Below, piece after piece: positions 6,912-14,974 of a DNA stretch of 64,000 nucleotides. Source of the DNA: Aeromicrobium sp. Root344 (GTDB lineage: Bacteria > Actinomycetota > Actinomycetes > Propionibacteriales > Nocardioidaceae); NCBI RefSeq assembly GCF_001425755.1, contig NZ_LMDH01000001.1, positions 2,928,852 to 2,992,851 on the forward strand, written 5' to 3'. The notes under the pieces were generated by a model. That model was not told where the DNA came from. It did not search any database and saw only the letters and a list, made by a program, of their open reading frames with translations. How positions within the stretch are numbered: the first letter of the stretch is position 1; every line of letters starts with the position of its first letter. A program made the translations under genes and the position numbers.

Positions 6912-7742
6912 TCAGACGGGTGTCGACACCAGTTCGCGGTCCTCGCGCCTGGCCTTGACGGTGAACCAGACGACGCACGCGACGATGATCGCGATGAACA
7001 GGGCACTGGTGCCGTTCGTTCCCAGCCCCAACCCGCCGTCCTTGGTGGGTGCTGTCAGGAAGTCACCCATGGACGCGCCGAACGGCCGGGTGATGACGTA
7101 TGCGGCCCAGAACGCCAGGACGGCGTTGGTCTTGAAGCCGTAGTAGATCGCGGTGATCACGGCGATGACTCCGCCGAAGATGAGCGCGGACGGGAAGTAG
7201 CCGACGGCGAGCTTCTCGGCGATCAGGTCGCCGGCGGACGTGCCCAGCGCGAACGTGAACAAGATTGCGAGCCAGTAGAAGGCCTCACGACGGCGGGTCA
7301 CGATCGAGTGGATCGACAGCGTGCGCTCGCTGCGGAACCAGGCGACGAACGAGACGACGAGCCCGGCGCCGAAGATTGCCGTCGTGGTCCACAGACTGAC
7401 TCCGAAGTTGTCGACGAGGTTGTCGGAGAACAGGGTCCCGACCACGCTGATCAGCACCACGGCGAGCCAGTAGACCGACGGGATGTAGCGCCGAACGGTG
7501 AACTGGACGACCAGGACGGCAGCCAGCAGCAGGGCCATGATGGCGGTGGTGGCCGAAAGACCGAGGCCGACGTTCTCGTTCAGGTAGTCGGCGGCGGTCT
7601 CCCCGACTGTGGTGGACAGGATCTTCACCACCCAGAACAAGATCGTGACTTCAGGGACCTTGTTGAGCAGCGTGCGGGTCCAGGCTCCGCGATCGAGATG
7701 GCTCGCCTCACGGCTGGACGTCGGTGCAGGTGATTGAGTCAT
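6912..7742 (-). CDS. COG4705-type membrane protein, copy 2
   Basis: A 276-residue paralogue of the protein at 4689-5486. It has KVPEVTILFWVVKILSTTVG near residue 28, GETAADYL, GTSAGDLIAEKL in the middle and FWAAYVITRPFGAS near residue 205. About eight hydrophobic segments and a short charged C-terminus are seen. ATG 7742 was chosen over the in-frame ATG at 7766, because the latter falls inside the operator. ATG 7742 also has GGTGGAG upstream and lies 7 nt from the -10. It heads a collinear set with PAP2 and DedA, and sits next to the histidine kinase gene. Confidence 0.8.
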   Translation of the reverse strand: MTQSPAPTSSREASHLDRGAWTRTLLNKVPEVTILFWVVKILSTTVGETAADYLNENVGLGLSATTAIMALLLAAVLVVQFTVRRYIPSVYWLAVVLISVVGTLFSDNLVDNFGVSLWTTTAIFGAGLVVSFVAWFRSERTLSIHSIVTRRREAFYWLAILFTFALGTSAGDLIAEKLAVGYFPSALIFGGVIAVITAIYYGFKTNAVLAFWAAYVITRPFGASMGDFLTAPTKDGGLGLGTNGTSALFIAIIVACVVWFTVKARREDRELVSTPV

Positions 7743-7749
7743 GCGCTCC

Positions 7750-7781
7750 ACCTTGCGGTGAGCCACCTGCCAGGAACCTGA
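7750..7781 (-). promoter_or_regulatory. response-regulator direct repeat and -10, promoter of COG4705 copy 2 operon (site F)
   Basis: Minus strand TCAGGTTCCTGGCAGG (7781-7766), 10 nt, CAAGGT (7755-7750), 7 nt, ATG 7742. It lies in the 46-bp gap between the histidine kinase stop and this gene, giving it a promoter separate from the kinase operon. Confidence 0.68.
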
Positions 7782-7788
7782 CTGCTGT

Positions 7789-9102
7789 TCAGGAACGGGG
7801 AAGGGTGAGGGCGAACGTTGTCGGGTTGTGCGGCGAGGTCAGGTGGACGTCGCCGCCCAAGGTGCGTGCGACACGGCGCGACAGAGCCAGGCCAAGCCCC
7901 GCACCGTCTGAATCGATTCCGCGCTCGCCGGACCGGAAGATGGACTCGGAGTCGTCCGCGGCGATCCCGGGGCCGTCGTCGCTGACCATGATCTCGATCG
8001 AGCGTTCGTGGACGACGGTCAGGAACTGGACAGACGTGCGCGCGTGGGTGAACGCGTTCTCGACGATGGGCGCGAGGGCACGGGCGGCCAGCTCGGTGGG
8101 CACGGACACCTCCACGTCCTCCACGTCGTGGGTCGAGACGTTCAGCCCTGGCCTGTCGGGGCGGTGCTCGAGCACCTCGTTGACGAGTGCGGTGGCTGTC
8201 GTGCGGGCCTCGAGTCGAGCATCGTTGCGGGCGATCGCGAGCAGCGACGAGATCGTGGTGCTCATCCGGTCGACGAGCGCCACGACTCGGTCGAGTCGCT
8301 CGGTGATCACGGGGCCCGGCGAGGCCATGATGGCGAGCTCGGCTTCACCGCGGATGGCGGTCAACGGGGTCCTCAGCTCGTGGGCCAGCTCGGAGGTCAG
8401 CTGCTGTTCGCTGCGCAGCGCGCCGGCGACACGGTCGAGAAGGACGTTGAGTGTTCGGCCAAGTCGGCCGAACTCGTCATCGGCCGCGGTCGTGTCGAAC
8501 CGGGACTCGAGGTCGTGCTCGCTCCAGTCTCGCGCCCGGGCCGCCATCGACTCGACCGGTCCCAAGGTGCGCTTGACCGCCCAGGCGGCAATCGCCGCCG
8601 AGCCGCCGGTGACCGTCAGGGCGAGCGCGATCAGCCCCACCAGCGTGAGGTTGCGGGTGGACTCGTACGGCTCGAGCGGAGCCTCGACAACCACGACGGC
8701 CCGGACTTTCCCCTCGCGCACCACCGGAGCGGCAAGGAAGGAGCGCTCGTGCCGGTCCAACCGGGTCTGACTCCGCACGTCAGCCAACGAATCCGCGGTC
8801 GAGGTGAGCCGGTGCCCCACGCGCGGACCCTCAACCAGCGTGCCGTCCGCCGTGTAGACCCACGTGGTGTCATCGATCGTGTCGTCCGGGGTCTCCAACG
8901 CCGTCACGGTCCCCTCGGAGTCGACCTTGACCGTGGAGGAGACGGCGGTGAGCTGATCGCGCAGCCGCGCTTCGATGTTCTTGTTCGTCAAGGCGGACAG
9001 CACGAGCATGACCGTGACGACCATCGCGGCCATCGCGATGGCCGTGACGATCAGGGTCGTCCAGACGATCCGGGAGATGAGCGTGCGGTGCGACCACCTC
9101 AT
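7789..9102 (-). CDS. sensor histidine kinase
   Basis: A 437-residue membrane kinase. A first membrane helix at about 12-38 and a second at about 150-172 enclose an extracytoplasmic domain of about 110 residues rich in Asp, Glu and Thr. A HAMP segment follows (EFGRLGRTLNVLLDRV), then the H-box SELAHELRTPLTAI with the phospho-accepting His. The ATPase motifs are IVENAFTH, DDGPGIA and GAGLGLAL. ATG 9102 overlaps the response regulator stop (ATGA), so both are one operon. The stimulus is unknown; the neighbours (ZIP, COG4705, lipid-carrier enzymes) point to metal or envelope stress. Confidence 0.92.
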   Translation of the reverse strand: MRWSHRTLISRIVWTTLIVTAIAMAAMVVTVMLVLSALTNKNIEARLRDQLTAVSSTVKVDSEGTVTALETPDDTIDDTTWVYTADGTLVEGPRVGHRLTSTADSLADVRSQTRLDRHERSFLAAPVVREGKVRAVVVVEAPLEPYESTRNLTLVGLIALALTVTGGSAAIAAWAVKRTLGPVESMAARARDWSEHDLESRFDTTAADDEFGRLGRTLNVLLDRVAGALRSEQQLTSELAHELRTPLTAIRGEAELAIMASPGPVITERLDRVVALVDRMSTTISSLLAIARNDARLEARTTATALVNEVLEHRPDRPGLNVSTHDVEDVEVSVPTELAARALAPIVENAFTHARTSVQFLTVVHERSIEIMVSDDGPGIAADDSESIFRSGERGIDSDGAGLGLALSRRVARTLGGDVHLTSPHNPTTFALTLPRS

Positions 9103-9761
9103 CGGAGGGTGAACCCCACGCCGCGGACGGTCGTCAGCTCGACGGGTGAGTCGATCGAGGCGAGCTTGACCCGGATGCGCCGGACGTACGAATCGATCGT
9201 GTTCTCGCTGACCATGGCGCCGTCTGGCCATGCTGCGGCGACGGCCGCGCGCCGGCGGGTGATCGCACTGGGATCAGCGGCGATCGCGGCCAGCAGCCGG
9301 AACTCCGTGGGCGTCAGGGTCGCTTCGCGGCCGTCGGCTTCGACCGAGAGCCGATCGGGGTGAAGGTTCAACCCGCTGACGGAAACGGGATCGGACCGAC
9401 TCCGACGGAGTAGTGCAGCGATCCGCACCAGAACCTCAGAGATTGCGAAAGGCTTGACCACGTAGTCGTCGCCGCCGGCGTGGAAGCCCGCAACTCGGTC
9501 ATGGACCCCGTCGAGGGCCGTCAGGAACAGGACCGGGGCATGCTGCCCACCTGCGCGCAACGCCTGGCAGACGTCGCGCCCGTCCGCATCTGGGAGTCCG
9601 ACATCGAGGATCAGCACCTCGACCCGGCTTCCCGCGCCGAGATTGTCGACGGCTTCCCGCCCGTTGCGGGCGATCACCACCTCGTGCCCGTTCATCTTGA
9701 GCGCGTCGGTGAGCACGCGCCGGACGTCTGGATCGTCCTCGCAGATGCCGACGACTGTCAT
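9099..9761 (-). CDS. OmpR-family response regulator
   Basis: A 220-residue regulator. The receiver domain at 1-115 has the acidic pair EDD near residue 8, the phospho-accepting Asp in LILDVGLPDADG near 53, and Lys in DYVVKPF near 103. The winged-helix domain at 125-218 contains LTPTEFRLL and the recognition helix region SENTIDSYVRRIRVKL. ATG 9761 was preferred to the upstream GTG 9779 because MTVVGICEDDPDV is the normal beginning of the receiver fold. It is the obvious candidate to bind the six TCAGG repeats at 3414-9846; direct repeats at 11-bp spacing suit this family. Confidence 0.92.
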   Translation of the reverse strand: MTVVGICEDDPDVRRVLTDALKMNGHEVVIARNGREAVDNLGAGSRVEVLILDVGLPDADGRDVCQALRAGGQHAPVLFLTALDGVHDRVAGFHAGGDDYVVKPFAISEVLVRIAALLRRSRSDPVSVSGLNLHPDRLSVEADGREATLTPTEFRLLAAIAADPSAITRRRAAVAAAWPDGAMVSENTIDSYVRRIRVKLASIDSPVELTTVRGVGFTLR

Positions 9762-9814
9762 GGCGCTATCGTGCACCACGACGCCTCACCACGTCGCGTG
9801 GTTCGTCCGCGCAG

Positions 9815-9846
9815 TCAGGTCGCATGCAGGTTCGAGACAGCAATCT
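9815..9846 (+). promoter_or_regulatory. response-regulator direct repeat and -10, promoter of the glycosyltransferase operon (site G)
   Basis: Plus strand TCAGGTCGCATGCAGG (9815-9830), 10 nt, CAATCT (9841-9846), 6 nt, ATG 9853. It is the only copy in the plus orientation and lies in the divergent gap upstream of the response regulator. It could therefore also affect regulator expression. Confidence 0.68.
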
Positions 9847-9852
9847 GGCCAC

Positions 9853-11403
9853 ATGACAGCCTTGACTCTTCCGGTTCCCCGGTTGCCGGCTGCTCGTGCT
9901 CCAGTTCTCCCGACCTGGACGATCGGTGCCTCCGTGGTGGCCGCTGTGGCGTCCCGTCTGCCCTTCCTGGGACATGCCGCGAGCCCGGACGAAGGTGGCT
10001 TCCTGGTCGTCGGCGCCCAGTGGCACGGCGCCGGCGGATCGTTGTACGGCAGGTACTGGGTGGACCGGCCTCCTCTGCTCATCACGATCTTCCGTGCCGC
10101 GTCGGCATTGGGAGGACTGACGGCTCTTCGGCTCATCGGGTGCGTCGCCGCGGCGCTCGTCGTGCTCGGGGTGAGCCGCGCCGCGGGGATGATCGGTGGC
10201 CGGGTCGCCGCCCAGTGGGCCGCCCTCACGGCCGCCGGGCTCAGCATCAGTCCGCTTCTGGGCGGATATGAGGTCAACGGCGAGCTGTTGGCGGCGCCGT
10301 TCGTGCTCGGGGGTGTCATCTGCGTGCTGGCCGCTCTGCGGGCCGTGCGCCACCACGAGGCCGTCGCGTGGTCGGCAGCGGCAGGCTCCCTGGCCATGTC
10401 GGCCATGCTCATCAAGCAAAACTTGGCAGACGCGGCGATCTTTGGGTTTGTCGCTCTGGTCCTCGCCGTCTCGCGTGGGGAGCTCCACCGGCAACGCTTC
10501 TGGGCCATGGCTGCGGGTGCCGTCGGCGGCGCATCGGCCGTCGTCGTGCTGCTGGCCCTCTGGACGGTCGCCCACGGCACCTCGCTGGTCGGCGTCTTCG
10601 ATGCGATGTACCCCTTCCGCATCCACGCCGCCGCCGTCCAGGCCGCCGGCGGCAGCGCCCACTCCTCGGTCAGGCTGCACCTGCTCGTGATCGCGGTGGC
10701 AGCCAGCGGGCTCGGGTTCCTTCTGCTCGCGCTGCTCCACCACGTGGTCACCCGTCGCCGGCACGACACGTCCTTCTTGGCACTGGTGGCGATGACCCTG
10801 TTCGCCGTTATCTCGGTGCTGCTCGGCGGCAACTACTGGCACCACTACCTCGTCGAGCTCGCCGCGCCGCTGTCGATCGCTGCCGGTGTCCTGGTGTCCC
10901 GCCACGGCTTCGCGGCCCGGAAGGTCGTCGCGTACGTGCTGGTGGCCGGATCCGTGGCCTGGGGCGTGAGCCTGGCCCGACCACAGGGGACTGATGCACG
11001 GTCCGTGGGACAGGCCGTCGCGGCCTCGTCCACGCCGAACGACACGATCGTGAACGCCTGGGGCAACGCCGACCTGACGTTCGCATCGGGCCTGGCCTCG
11101 CCGTATGCGCAGCTCTGGAGCCTCCCGGTCAAGACGATCGACCCGCAGCTCACCCAGCTGGACGCGGTCCTTCGCGGACCTGAGCCGCCGACCTGGTTCG
11201 TGATCCGCAAGCACGTCCACTCCTGGGGACTGGACACTGCACAGACCGGCTTGATCCTCGATCACGACTACCACCGGGTCGCCCGCCTGTGCGGCCACAC
11301 CATCTTCCTGCGCAACGGGGTCGACCGACCCACACCTCGCATCATCGGCGACTGCCGCGGTGCCACCACTCCACTAGTCACCATGAAGGACCTCGTCCCA
11401 TGA
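9853..11403 (+). CDS. GT-C type membrane glycosyltransferase (ArnT/PMT-like)
   Basis: A 516-residue protein with ten or more hydrophobic segments. SPDEGGFLV near residue 51 is the acidic Asp-Glu motif of the first periplasmic loop that marks GT-C enzymes using polyprenyl-phosphate sugars. WVDRPPLLITIF resembles the P-P-L segment of the ArnT/PMT family. A soluble C-terminal part of about 120 residues follows the last helix. It starts an operon with a polyprenyl-phosphate sugar synthase and GtrA by ATGA overlap, so it probably transfers a sugar made by the next enzyme onto an envelope acceptor. The start lies 6 nt after the -10 of site G. Confidence 0.8.
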   Translation: MTALTLPVPRLPAARAPVLPTWTIGASVVAAVASRLPFLGHAASPDEGGFLVVGAQWHGAGGSLYGRYWVDRPPLLITIFRAASALGGLTALRLIGCVAAALVVLGVSRAAGMIGGRVAAQWAALTAAGLSISPLLGGYEVNGELLAAPFVLGGVICVLAALRAVRHHEAVAWSAAAGSLAMSAMLIKQNLADAAIFGFVALVLAVSRGELHRQRFWAMAAGAVGGASAVVVLLALWTVAHGTSLVGVFDAMYPFRIHAAAVQAAGGSAHSSVRLHLLVIAVAASGLGFLLLALLHHVVTRRRHDTSFLALVAMTLFAVISVLLGGNYWHHYLVELAAPLSIAAGVLVSRHGFAARKVVAYVLVAGSVAWGVSLARPQGTDARSVGQAVAASSTPNDTIVNAWGNADLTFASGLASPYAQLWSLPVKTIDPQLTQLDAVLRGPEPPTWFVIRKHVHSWGLDTAQTGLILDHDYHRVARLCGHTIFLRNGVDRPTPRIIGDCRGATTPLVTMKDLVP

Positions 11404-12158
11404 ACCCCATCGTCATCATCCCGACCTACAACGAGGCGCTCGGCATCCGGACCGTCCTCGACGAGGTGCTGCGTGTCGCCCCGGACATCGACCTCCTCGT
11501 CGTCGACGACAGCAGTCCGGACGGCACCGGCGAGGTGGTGAAGGCGCATCCGAGGTATCCCGCACAGATCCACCTCTTGACCCGGCCCCAGAAGGCCGGG
11601 CTCGGCGCGGCCTACCGCGCAGGGTTCGCCTGGGCCCTGGATCGCGGCAACGACATCATCGTCCAGATGGACGCCGACCTGTCGCATCCGCCCGCCAAGA
11701 TCCCCGAGCTCGTCGCTGCCCTTGAGCGCAGCGACGTCGCCATCGGGTCGCGCTACGTCAAAGGCGGTGGCGTCGGCAACTGGACCTTGCGCCGGCGTCT
11801 CATCTCACGGGCAGGCAACGCGTACGTCCGAATGGTTCTCGGTCTGCGAGTGCGGGACGCCACGGCGGGCTTCCGCGCGTTTCGACGCGACGCCCTGCTC
11901 ACGCTTGGAGTGCTGGAATCACGGTCGAACGGCTACTCGTTCCAGATCGAGAACACGTGGCGTGCCGCCCGGCTTGGCCTGACCACGACCGAGGTGCCCA
12001 TCACCTTCACCGACCGCGCCGTGGGTGTGTCGAAGATGTCACCCGACATCGTCCGAGAGGCCGTGCTCCGGGTCCTGGCGTGGCGTTGGCACGAGATCCG
12101 CTCTCGGCGTCCGATCGCTGTGGCGACCGCGGAACGGTCGACCGATGCTCGTGTCTGA
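11400..12158 (+). CDS. polyprenol-phosphate mannose synthase-like glycosyltransferase (GT2)
   Basis: A 252-residue GT2 enzyme without membrane helices. VVDDSSPDGTGEVV near residue 33 binds the nucleotide sugar, and QMDADLSHPP near residue 90 is the metal-binding DxD-type motif of dolichol-phosphate mannose synthases. GSRYVKGG near residue 115 and ATAGFRAFRR near 155 are also typical. It would make polyprenyl-phosphate mannose or a related sugar lipid at the inner membrane face. ATG 11400 overlaps the previous stop; the next gene starts 14 nt before this one ends. Confidence 0.9.
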   Translation: MNPIVIIPTYNEALGIRTVLDEVLRVAPDIDLLVVDDSSPDGTGEVVKAHPRYPAQIHLLTRPQKAGLGAAYRAGFAWALDRGNDIIVQMDADLSHPPAKIPELVAALERSDVAIGSRYVKGGGVGNWTLRRRLISRAGNAYVRMVLGLRVRDATAGFRAFRRDALLTLGVLESRSNGYSFQIENTWRAARLGLTTTEVPITFTDRAVGVSKMSPDIVREAVLRVLAWRWHEIRSRRPIAVATAERSTDARV

Positions 12159-12627
12159 CCGCCTTGTTGCTCGACTGTCGAGTCCTGAAGTCGTCAGCTT
12201 CCTTGCCGTGGGCGGTGTCGGCTACATCGTCGACATCGCCGCCTTCAACTACCTTCGATCGGCACCGGTCTTCGTCACCTTGGATCCATCGATAGCCAAG
12301 ACCTTCGCGGTGGCGCTCGCGATGGTCGTGACGTACGTCGGCAATCGCGCCGTGACGTGGCGTGGTGCGGATGCTGGGAACCGGCGCCGTGAGATCGCGC
12401 TCTTCGTCCTCTTCAACATCATCGGCCTGGGATTCTCCGTCCTGACTCTCGCGATCTCGCACGACCTGCTCGGCCTGACCAGCAGAGTGGCCGACAACGT
12501 GTCCGCGAACGTCATCGGTCTTGCGCTCGGCACGCTGTTCCGATACTGGTCCTACAAGCGATTTGTCTTTGCGACACAGCCTGGTCCAGACGAGAGTGTG
12601 CCCCTGCGAAAGCTCGAGACGTGGTGA
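12145..12627 (+). CDS. GtrA-family membrane protein
   Basis: A 160-residue protein with four hydrophobic segments and the GtrA signature: SFLAVGGVGYIVDIAAFNYL near residue 13, FAVALAMVVTYVGNRAVTWR near 50 and FRYWSYKRFVF near 137. GtrA proteins are thought to flip polyprenyl-phosphate-linked sugars across the membrane. With the synthase upstream and the GT-C enzyme before it, the operon contains synthesis, flipping and transfer in one transcript. ATG 12145 lies inside the end of the preceding gene. Confidence 0.88.
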   Translation: MLVSDRLVARLSSPEVVSFLAVGGVGYIVDIAAFNYLRSAPVFVTLDPSIAKTFAVALAMVVTYVGNRAVTWRGADAGNRRREIALFVLFNIIGLGFSVLTLAISHDLLGLTSRVADNVSANVIGLALGTLFRYWSYKRFVFATQPGPDESVPLRKLETW

Positions 12628-12774
12628 TCGCGGGGCACCGTGGCAGTCATGCCGTCGTCGTGGAAGCCCCATGGGAGCTCGCCTGACGGTGAGCCCATCG
12701 CAAACGTGCGGTGCAAGGCACTCCACAAGCAGCGAACCCGGCTGGGGTCCGGCCGCCGTGGGGCCGCCGGTGGC

Positions 12775-12799
12775 GTTTGGCAAGGCTACGTCTGGGTAA
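12775..12799 (+). promoter_or_regulatory. SigB/SigF-type promoter candidate
   Basis: GTTT (12775-12778), 15 nt, GGGTAA (12794-12799). This matches the GTTT-N14/16-GGGTAT pattern of actinobacterial SigB/SigF-family stress promoters and lies about 70 nt before the ANTAR gene. The 147 bp between gtrA and this element hold nothing else I can identify. Confidence 0.55.
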
Positions 12800-12867
12800 C
12801 TACGGCACGCTGATGCTGCGTCAGCGATGGGCTCGGGGCCATCTCTACGTCACGAAAGAGGATCGGC

Positions 12868-13071
12868 ATGCATGCATCGAGCCTTGACGCCATCGTCAAC
12901 GCCCAGTCCATCCTCATGCAGGAGCACGACGTCAGCTCCGAAACCGCTCTTGGCCTGCTCGTATGGGCGGCCACGGACCGCGGCGTCACGGTGCTCGAAG
13001 TGGCTTTGTCCATCTGCGGTAGCCGGCCTCAGAGTCGCTCGGCGGACGTCCCGCTGCGCGCCTCGGCCTGA
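12868..13071 (+). CDS. small stand-alone ANTAR-like protein
   Basis: A 67-residue protein. Residues 8-50 (VNAQSILMQEHDVSSETALG and the following helix to ICGS) match the three-helix ANTAR RNA-binding fold: Gln plus LM, then H.V, then Ala-rich helices. There is no receiver or GAF domain. ANTAR proteins bind paired hexaloop RNA hairpins and prevent termination. Whether a solo copy binds RNA alone or pairs with another protein is unknown. AAAGAGGA lies before ATG 12868. A SigB-like promoter upstream suggests stress control. Confidence 0.6.
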   Translation: MHASSLDAIVNAQSILMQEHDVSSETALGLLVWAATDRGVTVLEVALSICGSRPQSRSADVPLRASA

Positions 13072-13388
13072 GACGTCGTCAACTCGAACGGTGGCCGGTG
13101 TGGTCCAAGCGAACTACCGGGAGATCCCCCGTGGGGACCTGATGTGCGACCGACGTCTCTGACACGATGGCATCACCGAAGACACCCTCGAACCGCGAAC
13201 CCCCCGAACGCGGATCGGGGGTGTCTCTGGATTCATGACCCGAGATGGTCACCACATGTCAGCCGGCTGCACCGGTAGCGGCGATCGTCCCTTCGGCACG
13301 CCGTGGCAGGGGTGCCCCGCGGCGTCGCGTGCGATGTCGTGCGCGCGGCGGAGGTCCAGAGCAGACTCGTTGACGAGCATCCGTTCGA
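13072..13388. other. gene-free stretch between convergent genes
   Basis: About 317 bp between the ANTAR gene and the end of the methyltransferase gene. Apart from the hairpin at 13202-13222 I find no convincing gene. Short overlapping ORFs here have Arg/Pro-rich compositions typical of GC-rich noise. Confidence 0.6.
13202..13227 (+). terminator. terminator-like hairpin
   Basis: CCCCCGA (13202-13208) pairs with TCGGGGG (13216-13222) across a 7-nt loop, followed by TGTCT. It can end the ANTAR transcript and, read on the other strand, the methyltransferase operon. Confidence 0.55.
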
Positions 13389-14156
13389 TCAACCGGCCCA
13401 ACGGGCAGTGACCAGCCAGCACGCGGAGTCGAACCACACGCCGTCGGAGGTTTCGTTCTCCTCCAGCACCGTGCGCAGACGGTCACGAGCCTGAGGCTTC
13501 GAGGCTGCGTCGAGGTCGGGCGCCAGGAACTCGATCATGCCCAGCTCGGTCAGCGCCTCATGAGCCTTGGTCGCATCGGACCCGTAGTGGATCGGCTCCT
13601 GCACGTCGGTGATCTCGACCTCGACGAAGCCCGCCTGGGCCAGGACACCGTCGAGGACCGCAGGATCGGCGAGCGAGAACGGTCCACCAAGGAGCTCGGG
13701 CGGCAGGGGCCGGTCGCCGGCAACCGCACCGCGGATCGCCGTGACCCATGGCTGGCGGTCCGCCGACTGCCACACGACCTGCACGAGTCGCGCTCCCGGT
13801 CGTAGCGCCGAGCCGATGTTGGCGAACGCCGCCACGGGATCGGCGAAGAACATCGTGCCGAACCGGCTGATGGCGAGGGTGAACCCTTGCGGTTCGAAGC
13901 GGTGCGTCTGCGCGTCGGCATGCTCAAAGGTGACGTTTCCCAAGCCTTCCTCGTCCGCCAGCCGGCGCGCTCGAACCAGCATGTCCGGGGACACGTCCAC
14001 GCCCACGACGGACCCCGCACGAGCTGATCTCGCTGCCTGGCGAGAGGTCTGACCGGCGCCGCAGCCGAGGTCGAGCACCTGGTCGCCCGGCTGGATGCCG
14101 GCGGTGGCCTGCAGGTGTGTGTTGTAGCGGACCAGCTCCGCGTCGTAGTCGAACAT
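13389..14156 (-). CDS. class I SAM-dependent methyltransferase
   Basis: A 255-residue methyltransferase. VLDLGCGAGQTS near residue 28 is motif I for S-adenosylmethionine; VVGVDVSPDMLVRAR and FEHADAQTHRF follow. ISRFGTMFFADP near residue 98 is a post-motif II segment seen in UbiE/Methyltransf_11 enzymes. Substrate unknown. It is the third gene of an operon, overlapping the stop of the LLM oxidoreductase gene by one base at ATG 14156; an ATG one codon upstream is equally possible. The context of hydrolase plus flavin-type oxidoreductase suggests small-molecule catabolism. Confidence 0.85.
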   Translation of the reverse strand: MFDYDAELVRYNTHLQATAGIQPGDQVLDLGCGAGQTSRQAARSARAGSVVGVDVSPDMLVRARRLADEEGLGNVTFEHADAQTHRFEPQGFTLAISRFGTMFFADPVAAFANIGSALRPGARLVQVVWQSADRQPWVTAIRGAVAGDRPLPPELLGGPFSLADPAVLDGVLAQAGFVEVEITDVQEPIHYGSDATKAHEALTELGMIEFLAPDLDAASKPQARDRLRTVLEENETSDGVWFDSACWLVTARWAG

Positions 14157-14974
14157 CACGCTGCTCCCGCCATCGCCGGACCGTCACGCAGGATTCCGCG
14201 CACCGTTTCGAGCGGGGCGCCCGGTGGGATCTCCGGGAGCCACCACGTCGCGCCCCGTGCGGCGTACGGCAGCGGGTCGACGTCGTACGGCAGTCCCACG
14301 GCGAAGTCGTACGCAGCAGTGCGATCCGTGCGCAGGTCGGTGATTGTCGCGACGACCTCGGCGAGCTGGTCCGGGTGCTCGAGGTTGGCGGGGAAGAAGC
14401 CGTCCAACCGGGCAGCACGGCGCATTGGCCGCGCGTTGCCCGGGAAGCCGGCGGCCCAGATCGGTATGCGCGGCTGCTGGGCGGGCCGCGGCCAGAACTC
14501 GATGCCGTCCACGACGTAGTGCTCACCCTCGTGGTGCACGGGCCTGCCCGTCCATGCCGCGTTCAGGATGTCCAGCGACTCGTCGAGCATCTGCCCGCGT
14601 CGTCGGTCGTCGAGCTCCTCGCCGGTCTTCGACAGCTCGCCGGCGAACCGATCGCCGCCGAGGCCGACGCCCAGGGTGAGCCGGCCTCGACTCAGCCGGT
14701 CGAGCGTCACGGTCTCGCGGGCGACCTTGGTGGGCCGGCGGCGGGGGAGTGGCGTGACCATCGGACCGATCCGCAATCGCTCGGTCGCGGTCGCGATGGC
14801 CGCCAACGTGATCCACGGATCGGCGACGCCCCGGACGGGTGCCCGCCAGAGGAGCTGGTCCCAGACGAAACAACCGTCCCAGCCGGCCGCCTCGGCGTCC
14901 GCAGCGAGCCGCGCGACGACCTGGGGGACGGCGAGGTCGTCGAACAGCGGCAGCCAGAGGGCCGAGCGCATCAT
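14156..14974 (-). CDS. LLM-class (luciferase-like, probably F420-dependent) oxidoreductase
   Basis: A 272-residue TIM-barrel protein. The N-terminal LWLPLFDDLAVPQVVARLA, WDGCFVWDQLLW near residue 33 and TATERLRIGPMVTPLP near residue 60 are typical, as are LDRLSRGRLTLGVGLGGD near residue 93 and PIWAAGFPGNARPMRRAARL near 165. Actinobacterial members mostly use F420 rather than FMN, but the cofactor is not proven by sequence. The start ATGATG at 14974/14971 overlaps the hydrolase stop, and the stop overlaps the methyltransferase start, so the three genes form a tight operon. Confidence 0.88.
   Translation of the reverse strand: MMRSALWLPLFDDLAVPQVVARLAADAEAAGWDGCFVWDQLLWRAPVRGVADPWITLAAIATATERLRIGPMVTPLPRRRPTKVARETVTLDRLSRGRLTLGVGLGGDRFAGELSKTGEELDDRRRGQMLDESLDILNAAWTGRPVHHEGEHYVVDGIEFWPRPAQQPRIPIWAAGFPGNARPMRRAARLDGFFPANLEHPDQLAEVVATITDLRTDRTAAYDFAVGLPYDVDPLPYAARGATWWLPEIPPGAPLETVRGILRDGPAMAGAA

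Noticed and set aside
7743..7766. Upstream ATG 7766 as start of COG4705 copy 2
   Set aside because: It falls inside the TCAGG repeat, upstream of the -10, so it would not be transcribed from site F; ATG 7742 has a ribosome-binding site.
13249..13437. Small minus-strand frame overlapping the end of the methyltransferase
   Set aside because: Arg/Pro-rich, no promoter or ribosome-binding site, and overlaps a well-supported gene in another frame.
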